Source: UBA1081 sp045537555 (GTDB lineage: Bacteria; Bacillota; Clostridia; Oscillospirales; Acutalibacteraceae). From it: a stretch of 64,000 nt of DNA. Positions 26,117-34,996 of the stretch are shown in pieces (position 1 is the stretch's first letter; the number at the start of each line of letters is the position of its first letter). The notes under the pieces were generated by a model. That model did no database searches and was not told the DNA's origin. It saw only the letters and a list, made by a program, of their open reading frames with translations. The stretch is from assembly GCA_045537555.1 (NCBI GenBank), contig JAZSPR010000069.1:21296-85295 (forward strand), read 5' to 3'. A program made the position numbers and the translations under genes.

Positions 26117-29100
26117 ATGAAAATTTTAAAAAAATCCATTGCATGTTGTCTTGCAATTCTTCTTCTGTTCTGTATGCTGACTCCGGCAATCAGCGGTGCT
26201 ACGATAAAAAACAGCGATGAGATTGTTGCTGAACTTCCTTTTACTTCAATTTCAGATATACATTACTACCCACCGTCATATATGGGTGACAACTGCGAAG
26301 CATGGCAGGAATTTTCATCAATGGAAGCAAAAGAATATGAAGAATCCGATGCACTTGTACGCTCTGCTCTTGATTCAATTGCTCTGAAGGCTGAAGAAGC
26401 AGGTTATAAGTATCTTCTTATTCCCGGTGACCTTACCAAGGACAGCGAATACGATGCTCATATTCAGCTCGCCGCTATACTTGAGCAATTTGAAAAAGAT
26501 ACAGGTATTGAAGTATTTGTTATAAACGGTAACCACGATATAAATGTAAACGATGCCTGTACATTTGAAAACGGTTATATGGAACAGGCAAGAAGTGTTA
26601 CTCAGTCTGAATTCAGAGAAATATATAAGAATCTCGGCTATGACCACGCAATAAGTGAATATATTCCTCCCGAAGGTACTTCACAAGGCGGTCTGTCTTA
26701 TACAGCTGACCTTGATGATAATTACAGATTAATTGCACTTGATTCATGTAAATACAATCCTGATGAACCGGAAAAACAGCAAACAGACGGTATGATCAGC
26801 GAAGATACTATGGATTGGGTTAAAGCAATGGCTTACGAAGCTGTTGAAAACGGAAAAACTCCTATGATTATGACTCATCACAGCATTGCACCTCACATGA
26901 AGCTTGAACCTTCTGTTACCCACGCATTCTGCATTGATGATTATATGTGGGTAGCTGAATCGCTTGCAGACGCAGGCATACATTTTGCATTCACAGGTCA
27001 CCAGCACACAAATGATATTGCAAGTGTGACTTCTGACAACGGAAATGTTATATATGACTGCGAAGTCGATGCACTCACAGGCTTCCCCAACCATATAAGA
27101 GATTTTAAAATCACAACCTACGGTGATGGCGAAAGCAATATGACATACAGCATTTTTGATGTTGACTATGCTCATCCCGTAACCGTAAACGGAAAAACAT
27201 ATGAACAGCCCTTCAGCGAAGCTTCATTTGCCATCAACTTCGGCGGTAAATACTCAGACGACGGCTATGCGGATGCAAAGGCTTTCTTTATGGGAATCAT
27301 CAAAAACTATCTTCTTCCATACGTTAATGACATAAATGCTGCCGGTGGAATAAATGAATTCCTTAAAACTATGGATATTGATCTCGAGAAAATCCTTGCA
27401 GATCTTCTTTCTCCATATATTGGCAACGGTATAAAAATCGGCAATACAAGCATATTGTCAGTCGATAATATTATGTGGTTTATTGAAGACCTTATGGGAC
27501 AGGTTGAGGATCTTTATATCAACAATCCGGATAATCTTGTTTTATTACTTGAATATATTGTCGGCAAACTTATCAATTTTGAAGTTTCATCGGTTCCCTG
27601 CACAAAATTCATTGAAACATATCATTTCGGTGATGAATCAAGAGGCGGAAACTTAGGTGAATTTATTCTTTCCGCAATGGTTTACTGGTACACAGGAAAT
27701 GAAGATTCGTCATTCGATGCTTTTATAAATGATGTTCTTTATCAGTTTGAGAACGGTAACCTTGCAGAAAATCTTCTTAATACACTCATTGATATAATCC
27801 TCAATGACCTTCTTTATGATGCCATTCTTTCAAAACTTGATATAAGATTCTATAAGCTTGTTGATAATAAATTTATTTACAGTTCATTACTCGGCTCAAG
27901 CATTGATCAGTTCACAAAATCAGTTCTCAACGGTGATACATCATATCTCAACCTTCTAAATACTGTTTTTGCAATCGGTATTCTTCCTTACGACAGCATT
28001 GAAGGAATCATTGAATCACTTATGGATGAATATATAACTCCGAGTCAGCTTGAATCAATCGGTCATCAGTTTGCATACTGTATAAAAGACTTTGTAACAG
28101 ATGATAACCCTGTATACAAAGGTGATAACAATATTACATATTCAACAGTAAAAGTTGAACCTGAAGTATCACAGGATAATTACAGACTTCCCTCAATGAT
28201 AAACGTAACACTCGGAGCAGACAGCACTTCGGCAAACATCAACTGGTTTACAAAATACTCGGTTGAAGGTTCAGATATTGAAATTTACAGCGAAGATGAA
28301 TTTGTTAATTTCACAGGTGTTCCTACAGAAAAAACAGACTTTAGAATGAATATTTCAAGTGAAAAAGTTACTGTAAGCTATCCCGGTATTGACCTTGGCA
28401 TTTTCGGTCTGTTCTATTATGATTTTGAACTCATTCGTCATACAGCAACACTTTCAGGTCTTGAAACTGACAAAACATACTATTACAGAGTCGGTGATGC
28501 AGAAAAAGGATGGTGGAGTGATACAGGCTCAATCACAACTCAGGATAACAGCAACAGCTTCACATTCGTCAATGTAACAGATTCTCAATCACAGACACAG
28601 GCTCAATTTGAACGTGGATGGAAAAATGTTATGGATAAAGCATTTGAGTTTTATCCCGAAACAAAACTGGTTCTTCATACGGGCGATATGGTTGATAACC
28701 CGAAAAATGTAAATCAGTACGGATGGCTGTTCAACACAGCCAAAAAACAGATAATGAATACATATCTGATGCCCGTAACAGGAAATCATGAAGATTTTGC
28801 AGAAAATGCAATTACTGATAAATTTACAATCTCAGATTATCCCGAGCAGGATACAACAACAGGTGTTTATTATTCATTTGATTATAATAATGTACACTTC
28901 ATGATTCTCAACACTAACGATCTTGACGGTGACAGTCTTTCAGCAGAACAGATTGAATGGCTCAGAGCAGATGCAAATGCAAGTGATGCACAATGGAAAA
29001 TCGTTGCTCTTCATAAAGCTGTCTATTCAAACGGTTCACATTATGACGATGCCGATGTCTGTGCAATCAGAGAACAACTTTCAACTCTTATGCCCGAACT

Positions 29101-29614
29101 TGGAATTGACCTTGTTTTCCAGGGCCATGACCATGTTTACATGAGAACATATGCTCTTGACAATAATCTTGTTACGGATACTGAAAGAGTATATCTTAAC
29201 CATAACGGCAAAAAATATGTGACCGATGTAAACCCCTCAGGCACATCATATGTCATTACCGGTACATCAGGTGTTAAGATTTATAATCAGAAAGACGCAT
29301 CACTTACTGATGAACTCTTCCCCAGAGCAGAAAAAATTATTGATGTAAATGCAGCAATGTTCTCTGCAATTGAAATTGACGGCGGTATCCTTTATTTTGA
29401 TGCTTATACAGTTGACGGTGAAAAATCAGAATGTGTTGATTCATTTGCAATTCAAAAAGACCTTACTCAGGGTGAATATGCAGGTGACTGCGAAGATGTT
29501 TCTGCAGAGAAACAGAATAATCCTGAAGATGATAATATCTTTACAAAACTCATTGATTTTATAAAGAGAATCGGAAAGGTACTTTACAATATTTACAAAC
29601 TCTGGTTTGCATAA
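26117..29614 (+). CDS. Large secreted protein with two metallophosphoesterase domains
   Basis: About 1165 residues. A signal peptide ends near residue 28 of the open frame. The first phosphoesterase domain (about 45-350) shows SISDIHYYP, IPGDLTKD, INGNHDINVN, MTHHSIAPH and FTGHQHTND. A helical region of unknown fold (about 370-670) contains many aspartates and no known motif. A purple-acid-phosphatase N-domain (about 690-800) leads into a second phosphoesterase domain with VNVTDSQSQ, LHTGDMVDN, VTGNHEDF, ALHKAVYSN and FQGHDHVYMR. The protein ends with IFTKLIDFIKRIG and an aromatic cationic end, an amphipathic tail like that of the lipase at 11594. An ATG at 26111 abuts the GGAAG site; ATG at 26117 has better spacing. 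Monocistronic. Confidence 0.85.
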   Translation: MKILKKSIACCLAILLLFCMLTPAISGATIKNSDEIVAELPFTSISDIHYYPPSYMGDNCEAWQEFSSMEAKEYEESDALVRSALDSIALKAEEAGYKYLLIPGDLTKDSEYDAHIQLAAILEQFEKDTGIEVFVINGNHDINVNDACTFENGYMEQARSVTQSEFREIYKNLGYDHAISEYIPPEGTSQGGLSYTADLDDNYRLIALDSCKYNPDEPEKQQTDGMISEDTMDWVKAMAYEAVENGKTPMIMTHHSIAPHMKLEPSVTHAFCIDDYMWVAESLADAGIHFAFTGHQHTNDIASVTSDNGNVIYDCEVDALTGFPNHIRDFKITTYGDGESNMTYSIFDVDYAHPVTVNGKTYEQPFSEASFAINFGGKYSDDGYADAKAFFMGIIKNYLLPYVNDINAAGGINEFLKTMDIDLEKILADLLSPYIGNGIKIGNTSILSVDNIMWFIEDLMGQVEDLYINNPDNLVLLLEYIVGKLINFEVSSVPCTKFIETYHFGDESRGGNLGEFILSAMVYWYTGNEDSSFDAFINDVLYQFENGNLAENLLNTLIDIILNDLLYDAILSKLDIRFYKLVDNKFIYSSLLGSSIDQFTKSVLNGDTSYLNLLNTVFAIGILPYDSIEGIIESLMDEYITPSQLESIGHQFAYCIKDFVTDDNPVYKGDNNITYSTVKVEPEVSQDNYRLPSMINVTLGADSTSANINWFTKYSVEGSDIEIYSEDEFVNFTGVPTEKTDFRMNISSEKVTVSYPGIDLGIFGLFYYDFELIRHTATLSGLETDKTYYYRVGDAEKGWWSDTGSITTQDNSNSFTFVNVTDSQSQTQAQFERGWKNVMDKAFEFYPETKLVLHTGDMVDNPKNVNQYGWLFNTAKKQIMNTYLMPVTGNHEDFAENAITDKFTISDYPEQDTTTGVYYSFDYNNVHFMILNTNDLDGDSLSAEQIEWLRADANASDAQWKIVALHKAVYSNGSHYDDADVCAIREQLSTLMPELGIDLVFQGHDHVYMRTYALDNNLVTDTERVYLNHNGKKYVTDVNPSGTSYVITGTSGVKIYNQKDASLTDELFPRAEKIIDVNAAMFSAIEIDGGILYFDAYTVDGEKSECVDSFAIQKDLTQGEYAGDCEDVSAEKQNNPEDDNIFTKLIDFIKRIGKVLYNIYKLWFA

Positions 29615-29626
29615 TTACTGAATTTT

Positions 29627-29660
29627 ATAAAGCGGTAGGTAACTATCGCTTTATTTTTTT
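29627..29660 (+). terminator. Terminator after the double-phosphatase gene
   Basis: A 12-bp stem (29627-29638 with 29643-29654, one G-T pair) is closed by a GTAA tetraloop and followed by seven T residues. Confidence 0.88.
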
Positions 29661-29707
29661 GCACAAAACAAATATGTTAAATTTTTATCAATTAGATAAA
29701 ATAACAA

Positions 29708-29736
29708 TTGACATATTCTTAATAATATCATATAAT
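29708..29736 (+). promoter_or_regulatory. Consensus sigma-A promoter of the Crp/Fnr-ABC operon
   Basis: A perfect TTGACA (29708-29713), a 17-base spacer and a perfect TATAAT (29731-29736) lie 32 bases before the regulator start codon. Such strength implies that transcription is held back by a repressor. Confidence 0.85.
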
Positions 29737-29754
29737 ATGTATCAAATGATACAT
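29737..29754. promoter_or_regulatory. Operator-like inverted repeat over the transcription start
   Basis: ATGTATC-AAAT-GATACAT, two perfect 7-base arms, begins immediately after the -10 box and covers the expected start point. Size and symmetry fit a Crp/Fnr-type dimer site. The gene it controls encodes such a protein, so autorepression is a sensible inference. Confidence 0.6.
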
Positions 29755-29768
29755 TTTTTGAGGTTGAT

Positions 29769-30437
29769 ATGAGAAAATCAGTTACAGAATCTTTGTCAGC
29801 ATGTCCGCTTTTCAAAGGACTTGATGTTGCAGAATTAACAAAACTGACAACTGAATATATGACCATAAGAGTCTGTGAAAAAAATGAAATAATTATTTCC
29901 GAAAACAACTATACAAGAGCGCTCGGAATAATTATAAAGGGTTCTGCATCCGTTACAAAACACAGCGGTGAAACAAAGATTCTTATGAGTATTCTGAAAA
30001 AAGGCGATATTTTCGGAATGGCTACTCTTTTTTTTGAAGAAGAGAATTATCTGACTGAAATCAAAGCAAAAGAAAAAGTCACAATGGCTGTTTTCTCAAA
30101 AGAAAATGTAAAAAAAATGTTCACTCTTTATCCTCAAGTCAATGAAAACTATATCACTATACTTTCTGAGAAAATCCATTTTCTCAACAATAAAATCAGC
30201 ACTTATACCAGAGCAGAAAGTATCAGAAAAGTTGCATTTTTCATTCTTCAGAACATATATGATGAAAAATTAAAAGTCACACTTCCCTACAGTATCACAA
30301 AAGTTGCAGATACACTCAATGTAGGCAGAGCTTCTGTTTACAGAGCTTTTGAGACCCTTGAAAGTGAAAAAGTAATCAGTCGTGACGGAAAGAATATTAC
30401 AATTCTTGATATTGATGCTCTTGAAAAATATAAGTAA
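29769..30437 (+). CDS. Crp/Fnr-family transcriptional regulator
   Basis: 222 residues. An N-terminal cyclic-nucleotide-binding-like beta-roll (about 12-125, ALGIIIKGSASVTKHSGETKI in part) is followed by a dimer helix and a C-terminal winged HTH (about 150-222; ITKVADTLNVGRASVYRAFETL). Only two cysteines (12 and 36) are present, so it cannot hold an FNR-type four-cysteine Fe-S cluster. The arginine/serine phosphate-binding loop of cAMP receptors is not evident either, so the ligand is unknown. It is the first gene of an operon with an ABC importer 32 bases downstream and probably senses the imported compound or redox state. Confidence 0.87.
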   Translation: MRKSVTESLSACPLFKGLDVAELTKLTTEYMTIRVCEKNEIIISENNYTRALGIIIKGSASVTKHSGETKILMSILKKGDIFGMATLFFEEENYLTEIKAKEKVTMAVFSKENVKKMFTLYPQVNENYITILSEKIHFLNNKISTYTRAESIRKVAFFILQNIYDEKLKVTLPYSITKVADTLNVGRASVYRAFETLESEKVISRDGKNITILDIDALEKYK

Positions 30438-30469
30438 AAAAAGTCATATACCACAGGAGGATATTTACT

Positions 30470-31507
30470 ATGACAAAGAAAATTTTCACAACACTTCTTG
30501 CAATTTTAATGATTGTTACATTATTTGCAGGTTGTGCAGACACAAAAATCAATGAAGAACCCACAACTGACAATGAAAATGTTGCAGAAGAAATTTTAAG
30601 TAATTCAACAGAAACTGATGTAATCAATGTTTCCCTTCTTAAAGGTCCCACAGGTATGGGTGGTGCCTATATGTGGGAAAAATCTGATATGGGTGAAACA
30701 AAAAATAAATATAACATCACTCTTGATACTGATGCAACAACAGTCGGCCCCAAACTTTTACAGGGCGAATATGATATCGCAGCTGTGCCCACAAACCTTG
30801 CATCTTCACTTTATCATAAGTCACAGGGTAAGGTTAAAGTAATAGCTGTTAATACTCTCGGAGTTCTTTATATCGTTTCAAAAGACGGGGCTGTTTCTTC
30901 TGTAGAGGACCTTAAAGGAAAGACAATTCTCGCATCAGGTCAGGGAACAATCGCTGAATATGCCCTCAACTATGTACTTGAATCAAACAATCTTGTAGTC
31001 GGCACAGATGTTACAATTGAATTTGCAACAGAACATGCAGAATCAGTCACAAAGGCTCTTGCAGGCGGATATGACGCAATTCTTCTCCCCGAACCTTTTG
31101 TTTCTCAGATTATCACAAAAGACAGTTCATTCGCTGTTGCAATCAATATTACTGAAGAATGGGAAAAGACAGGTGACTGCACACTTGCAATGGGTTGTAT
31201 CGCTGTCAATACAAAATTCTATGAAGAAAACAAAGATGCTGTCAAATCATTCCTTGCTGATTACAGCGAATCAGTAAACTATGTAAATGCCAATATTGAT
31301 AATGCCGCAACACTTATTGAAAAGCATAACATTATGCCTGCTGCAGTTGCAAAAAAGGCAATCCCCAATGCAAACATCGTTTGTTACACAGGTACTGAAA
31401 TGAAACAGGCTCTGAGCAGTTGTTATAATGTTCTTTTTAATCAGAATGCAAAAATAATCGGCGGACAAATGCCCGGTGATGATTTCTATGTTGATACAAA
31501 CGCTTAA
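30470..31507 (+). CDS. ABC transporter substrate-binding lipoprotein (SsuA/THI5-like)
   Basis: 345 residues. A lipoprotein signal ends in LFAGC with Cys22 as the lipidation site. The mature part is a periplasmic-binding type II fold of the SsuA/TauA/NMT1 group (ASGQGTIAEYALNYVL, YDAILLPEPFVSQI). It begins with KGPTGMGGAYMWE, a ligand-loop feature seen in some clostridial members. These proteins bind sulfonates, taurine, thiamine pyrimidines or aromatic acids; which of them applies here cannot be read. CAGGAGG precedes the ATG. It is encoded with its permease and ATPase and the Crp/Fnr regulator. Confidence 0.87.
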   Translation: MTKKIFTTLLAILMIVTLFAGCADTKINEEPTTDNENVAEEILSNSTETDVINVSLLKGPTGMGGAYMWEKSDMGETKNKYNITLDTDATTVGPKLLQGEYDIAAVPTNLASSLYHKSQGKVKVIAVNTLGVLYIVSKDGAVSSVEDLKGKTILASGQGTIAEYALNYVLESNNLVVGTDVTIEFATEHAESVTKALAGGYDAILLPEPFVSQIITKDSSFAVAINITEEWEKTGDCTLAMGCIAVNTKFYEENKDAVKSFLADYSESVNYVNANIDNAATLIEKHNIMPAAVAKKAIPNANIVCYTGTEMKQALSSCYNVLFNQNAKIIGGQMPGDDFYVDTNA

Positions 31508-32246
31508 AAAAACAGGAAAAAAATTAATTATTATTTTAATCTGGCTCGGTATATGGCAGGCTCTGTCTGCCATTGTCGGGCTTTCAGTCCTTTTTCCGTC
31601 GCCTGTTGACACAATAACTGAATTGAAGAATCTTGCTGTCTCAGGTGATTTCTGGTTATCTGTTTTATTTTCTGTAATCAGAATTTCTGTAGGTTTTATT
31701 ACAGGATCTGTTGCAGGTGTTCTTACAGGCGCAGTTTCTTCATTTCTCAAAGGATTTTCCGAATTTCTCTCTCCTCTTGTAAGCATTATTAAGGCGACTC
31801 CCGTTGCATCATTCATTATTCTTGCCGTAATATGGCTTAAAACGGGCAATATTCCTTCTTTTGCAACAGCTCTTATAGTTTTTCCCTTTGTTTATTCAAA
31901 CATAAAAACCGGCTTTCAGGAAACAGACAAGCAACTTATAGAAATGTCGGATGCATTCGGTGTTTCTTTCGGCAAAAAGTTACTTAAACTCTACATTCCC
32001 TCGGTTAAACCCTATTTTGTATCTGCCGCAACAACAGCAATGGGGCTTGCATGGAAAGCAGGTATTGCCGCAGAAGTAATATGCAATCCAACAATGTCAA
32101 TCGGTAACGGAATTTATGAATCAAAAGTCTATTTTGAACCATCTGCAATGTTTGCATGGACAGCTGTCGTTGTTATGCTAAGTATCGTTCTTGAAAAAGT
32201 AATGATTGTGATACTAAGAAAGGAGAAAAATAATGATAAAACTTGA
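31488..32246 (+). CDS. ABC transporter permease (SsuC/TauC-like)
   Basis: About 252 residues with six predicted membrane helices. It has a binding-protein-dependent-transport signature around LIEMSDAFGVSFGKKLLKLYIP and a C-terminal AWKAGIAAEVI block typical of SsuC-type permeases. The frame extends to GTG 31476 and ATG 31479 inside the binding-protein gene; GGTGA at 31475-31479 suits ATG at 31488. It overlaps the preceding gene by about 20 bases and the ATPase gene by 14, indicating tight coupling. Confidence 0.87.
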   Translation: MLIQTLKKTGKKLIIILIWLGIWQALSAIVGLSVLFPSPVDTITELKNLAVSGDFWLSVLFSVIRISVGFITGSVAGVLTGAVSSFLKGFSEFLSPLVSIIKATPVASFIILAVIWLKTGNIPSFATALIVFPFVYSNIKTGFQETDKQLIEMSDAFGVSFGKKLLKLYIPSVKPYFVSAATTAMGLAWKAGIAAEVICNPTMSIGNGIYESKVYFEPSAMFAWTAVVVMLSIVLEKVMIVILRKEKNNDKT

Positions 32247-32880
32247 GAATCTCTCCTTTTCATACGGTAATGAAAAAATTATTTCAGAACTGAGTGCAGA
32301 ACTTGATATTAATAAGGTTTACTGCATCATGGGTCCTTCGGGCATCGGAAAAACGACATTTATTAATATGATTTCAGGACTTATAAAACCTGATTCAGGA
32401 AAAATTACAGGATCAGAAAAGCTCAAGAAATCCTTTATATTTCAGGAAAACAGACTTATTTCACATATGACCGTTGTTGATAATCTCAGATACGTTACTA
32501 ATAATGAGAAAAAAATCAATAATGCCCTCATACAAACAGAATTATTTGACGACAGAAACAAAAAAATAACTCAGCTCAGCGGAGGTATGGCACGACGTAC
32601 TGCAATTGCCAGAGCAACGGTATTTGACGGTGATATATTCTTTATTGATGAACCCCTTTACGGACTTGATACAAAAACATCACAAGGAATCCTTGAACTC
32701 ATAAAAGAAACTGTAAAAAACAAAACTGCGTTCATAATCACACACAGCACCAATGAAGCATTTTATCTCGCAGACACCATTATTATTCTTAAAACAAAAC
32801 CGATAACAAAAATTGAGATATGTGATATTTCTGCATTCTCATCCGCAGAAGAAATTGAAAATAAATTATTATCTGAATGA
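32233..32880 (+). CDS. ABC transporter ATP-binding protein
   Basis: 215 residues. Walker A GPSGIGKTT (34-42), the Q-loop FQENRLI, a signature motif LSGGMARR in which the usual Gln is Met, Walker B FFIDEPLYGLD, and the switch histidine ITHS are all visible. It powers the importer encoded just upstream. At 215 residues it is a little short for the SsuB/TauB group. The stop codon is part of the terminator stem that follows. Confidence 0.9.
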   Translation: MIKLENLSFSYGNEKIISELSAELDINKVYCIMGPSGIGKTTFINMISGLIKPDSGKITGSEKLKKSFIFQENRLISHMTVVDNLRYVTNNEKKINNALIQTELFDDRNKKITQLSGGMARRTAIARATVFDGDIFFIDEPLYGLDTKTSQGILELIKETVKNKTAFIITHSTNEAFYLADTIIILKTKPITKIEICDISAFSSAEEIENKLLSE

Positions 32881-32911
32881 AGGGAGAAACAACATTCTCT
32901 CTTCATTTTTT
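32878..32911 (+). terminator. Terminator of the ABC importer operon
   Basis: TGAAGGGAGAA (32878-32888) pairs with TTCTCTCTTCA (32895-32905) with one G-T pair and a 6-base loop, followed by TTTTTTC. The stop codon of the ATPase gene lies in the stem. Confidence 0.87.
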
Positions 32912-32912
32912 C

Positions 32913-32941
32913 TTGACATTAAATATAATTATTATTATAAT
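32913..32941 (+). promoter_or_regulatory. Consensus promoter of the aminotransferase/glycyl-radical operon
   Basis: Perfect TTGACA (32913-32918), 17-base spacer, perfect TATAAT (32936-32941), 27 bases before the aminotransferase start. It is the only clear promoter before the terminator at 41866-41904, so it may serve all the genes in between. Confidence 0.8.
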
Positions 32942-32968
32942 ATAATAATGGTAAAGTAAGGTGAAATT

Positions 32969-33841
32969 ATGAAAACTCTCGGCTATTACAACGGCAGATT
33001 TGATGAAATCGAAAAAATGCAGGTACCGATGACAGACAGAGGCTGTTATTTCGGTGACGGGTGCTATGATGCCACTTTTTCAAGAAATTATATAATTTAC
33101 AATATTGATGAACATATAGACAGATTTTACAGAAGTGCAGAAAAGCTCAGAATTGAACTTCCCTATGCAAAAGAAGAAATGAAAAAGCTTCTTTATGAAA
33201 TGCTTGAAAAAATGGATTACGGTGACTGTTTCATTTACTGGCAGGCTACAAGAGGCTCGGGGCTCAGAAGTCACGCTTTCCCCACAGACGGTCAAAAAGC
33301 AAATATCTGGATTATGATAGACAAAACTCAGTTTGTCGATATTAACACCGAATATAAGGCAATCACTCTTCCGGATACGAGATTTCTTCATTGTGACATT
33401 AAAACACTCAATCTTATTCCTGCAATTATGGCATATCAGACAGCACTTGAACACGGATGTGATGAAGCAATTCTTCACAGAAACGGCAGAGTTACGGAAT
33501 GTGCACATTCAAATGTGCATATTATAATAAATGACACACTCATAACTCCTCCTGAAGATAATCTGATTCTTTCAGGAATTGCAAGACGCCATCTTATGAA
33601 TGCCGCAACAGAACTCGGATATAAAGTTAAAGAAAAAGAATTTTATCTCGATGACCTCATAGATGCCGATGAAGTCATCATAACATGTTGCGATACATTC
33701 TGCATAAGAACAGTTGAAATAGACGGAAAAAGAGTCGGCGGGAAAAACCCCGTTATGCTCAAGAAACTGCAGGATTATCTTATGAACGATTTTCTTATAA
33801 AAACAGACATTAACAACACAGACAAAGGTGATATTCAATGA
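32969..33841 (+). CDS. dat: D-amino acid aminotransferase (class IV)
   Basis: 290 residues of the class IV PLP fold. YFGDGCYDATF near residue 28, the QATRGSGLRSHAFP substrate loop, and Lys145 in CDIKTLNLIPAIMA (the same number as the PLP lysine of the Bacillus D-amino-acid aminotransferase) support the D-specific branch over branched-chain IlvE. It would interconvert D-alanine and D-glutamate for peptidoglycan. Its last codons overlap the alanine racemase gene as ATGA, so D-Ala is made and used by one coupled pair. AAGGTGA precedes the ATG. Confidence 0.88.
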   Translation: MKTLGYYNGRFDEIEKMQVPMTDRGCYFGDGCYDATFSRNYIIYNIDEHIDRFYRSAEKLRIELPYAKEEMKKLLYEMLEKMDYGDCFIYWQATRGSGLRSHAFPTDGQKANIWIMIDKTQFVDINTEYKAITLPDTRFLHCDIKTLNLIPAIMAYQTALEHGCDEAILHRNGRVTECAHSNVHIIINDTLITPPEDNLILSGIARRHLMNAATELGYKVKEKEFYLDDLIDADEVIITCCDTFCIRTVEIDGKRVGGKNPVMLKKLQDYLMNDFLIKTDINNTDKGDIQ

Positions 33842-34992
33842 ACAGATACTTAAGAACATTTGTCGAAATTGATGTTGATGCAATCGAACACAACCTTAAT
33901 GAACTGAAAAAATGTATTAACGAAAACACTCTTAAATGTGCCGTTGTAAAAGCAGATGCTTACGGTCACGGTGCCGTTACAATTGCCGAATTACTTTCAG
34001 ATAAGGTTGATTTTTTTGCTGTTGCATCAGCAGATGAAGCCATGGAACTTCGTCGTTCAGGAATTGAAAACAATATACTTATTCTTTCATATACACATTC
34101 TGATGATTATGAAGAACTCATACAGAACGACATAAGACTTACAGTATACAACAAAGAGAGAGCAAAAAAAATCAACGAAGTTGCAAAGCAACTCGGAAAA
34201 ACCGCAAAAGTTCATATTGCAATTGATACGGGTATGACTCGTATCGGTTTTTATCCTGATGATGATTCATTGACTGCTGTTTATGAAATCGACAAACTTG
34301 AAAATATTGAAATTGAAGGCATCTTCTCACATTATGCATGTGCAGATATGACCGATAAGAATGTTTCTGATAATCAGACTCAGCTGTTTAAAAAGTTTAT
34401 AAGCAGATGTAAAGATTCAGGCGTTACATTCAATATTCATCACATGTGCAATTCTGCAGGTATTTCAGAATTCAAAGAACATTTTGATATGGTAAGAATG
34501 GGTATTTCACTATACGGATTATATCCGTCAGATGAAATTGATAAATCAAAAATCAATCTTTATCCTGCTTTAACTTTCAAAAGCCACATAATAAGCATAA
34601 AAGATGTAAATGAAAATGTAGGTATCAGTTACGGTCACACATATAAAACATCTGAAAAACGTCGCATTGCAACAGTTTCTGCAGGCTATGCAGACGGATA
34701 TCCGAGAGCTTTATCGGGATGCGGAATAGTTATTGTTAACGAAAAATATGCTCCTGTAGTGGGAAGGGTATGTATGGATATGTTCATGATTGATGTAACT
34801 GACATTGATTGTGAAGTAACAGATGAGGTAATTCTTTTCGGTTCAGACAGTAACCTTTCCGTTTCAGTCGAAGAAATTGGCGAAAAGTCAATGAGCTTCA
34901 ATTATGAAGTTATCTGCGGTGTTTCAAGAAGAATACCGAGAGTCTACAAAAAAGACGGAAAAATTATTAAAACAGTAAACTATCTGAGGTAA
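33838..34992 (+). CDS. alr: Alanine racemase
   Basis: 384 residues. The PLP motif VVKADAYGHGA places the cofactor lysine at Lys38. The MTRIGF and HMCNSAG segments and the C-terminal RVCMDMFMIDVT motif of the beta-domain complete the family pattern. It converts L- to D-alanine for the cell wall. Translationally coupled to dat upstream and 4 bases ahead of the EamA transporter. Confidence 0.95.
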   Translation: MNRYLRTFVEIDVDAIEHNLNELKKCINENTLKCAVVKADAYGHGAVTIAELLSDKVDFFAVASADEAMELRRSGIENNILILSYTHSDDYEELIQNDIRLTVYNKERAKKINEVAKQLGKTAKVHIAIDTGMTRIGFYPDDDSLTAVYEIDKLENIEIEGIFSHYACADMTDKNVSDNQTQLFKKFISRCKDSGVTFNIHHMCNSAGISEFKEHFDMVRMGISLYGLYPSDEIDKSKINLYPALTFKSHIISIKDVNENVGISYGHTYKTSEKRRIATVSAGYADGYPRALSGCGIVIVNEKYAPVVGRVCMDMFMIDVTDIDCEVTDEVILFGSDSNLSVSVEEIGEKSMSFNYEVICGVSRRIPRVYKKDGKIIKTVNYLR

Positions 34993-34996
34993 CAAA

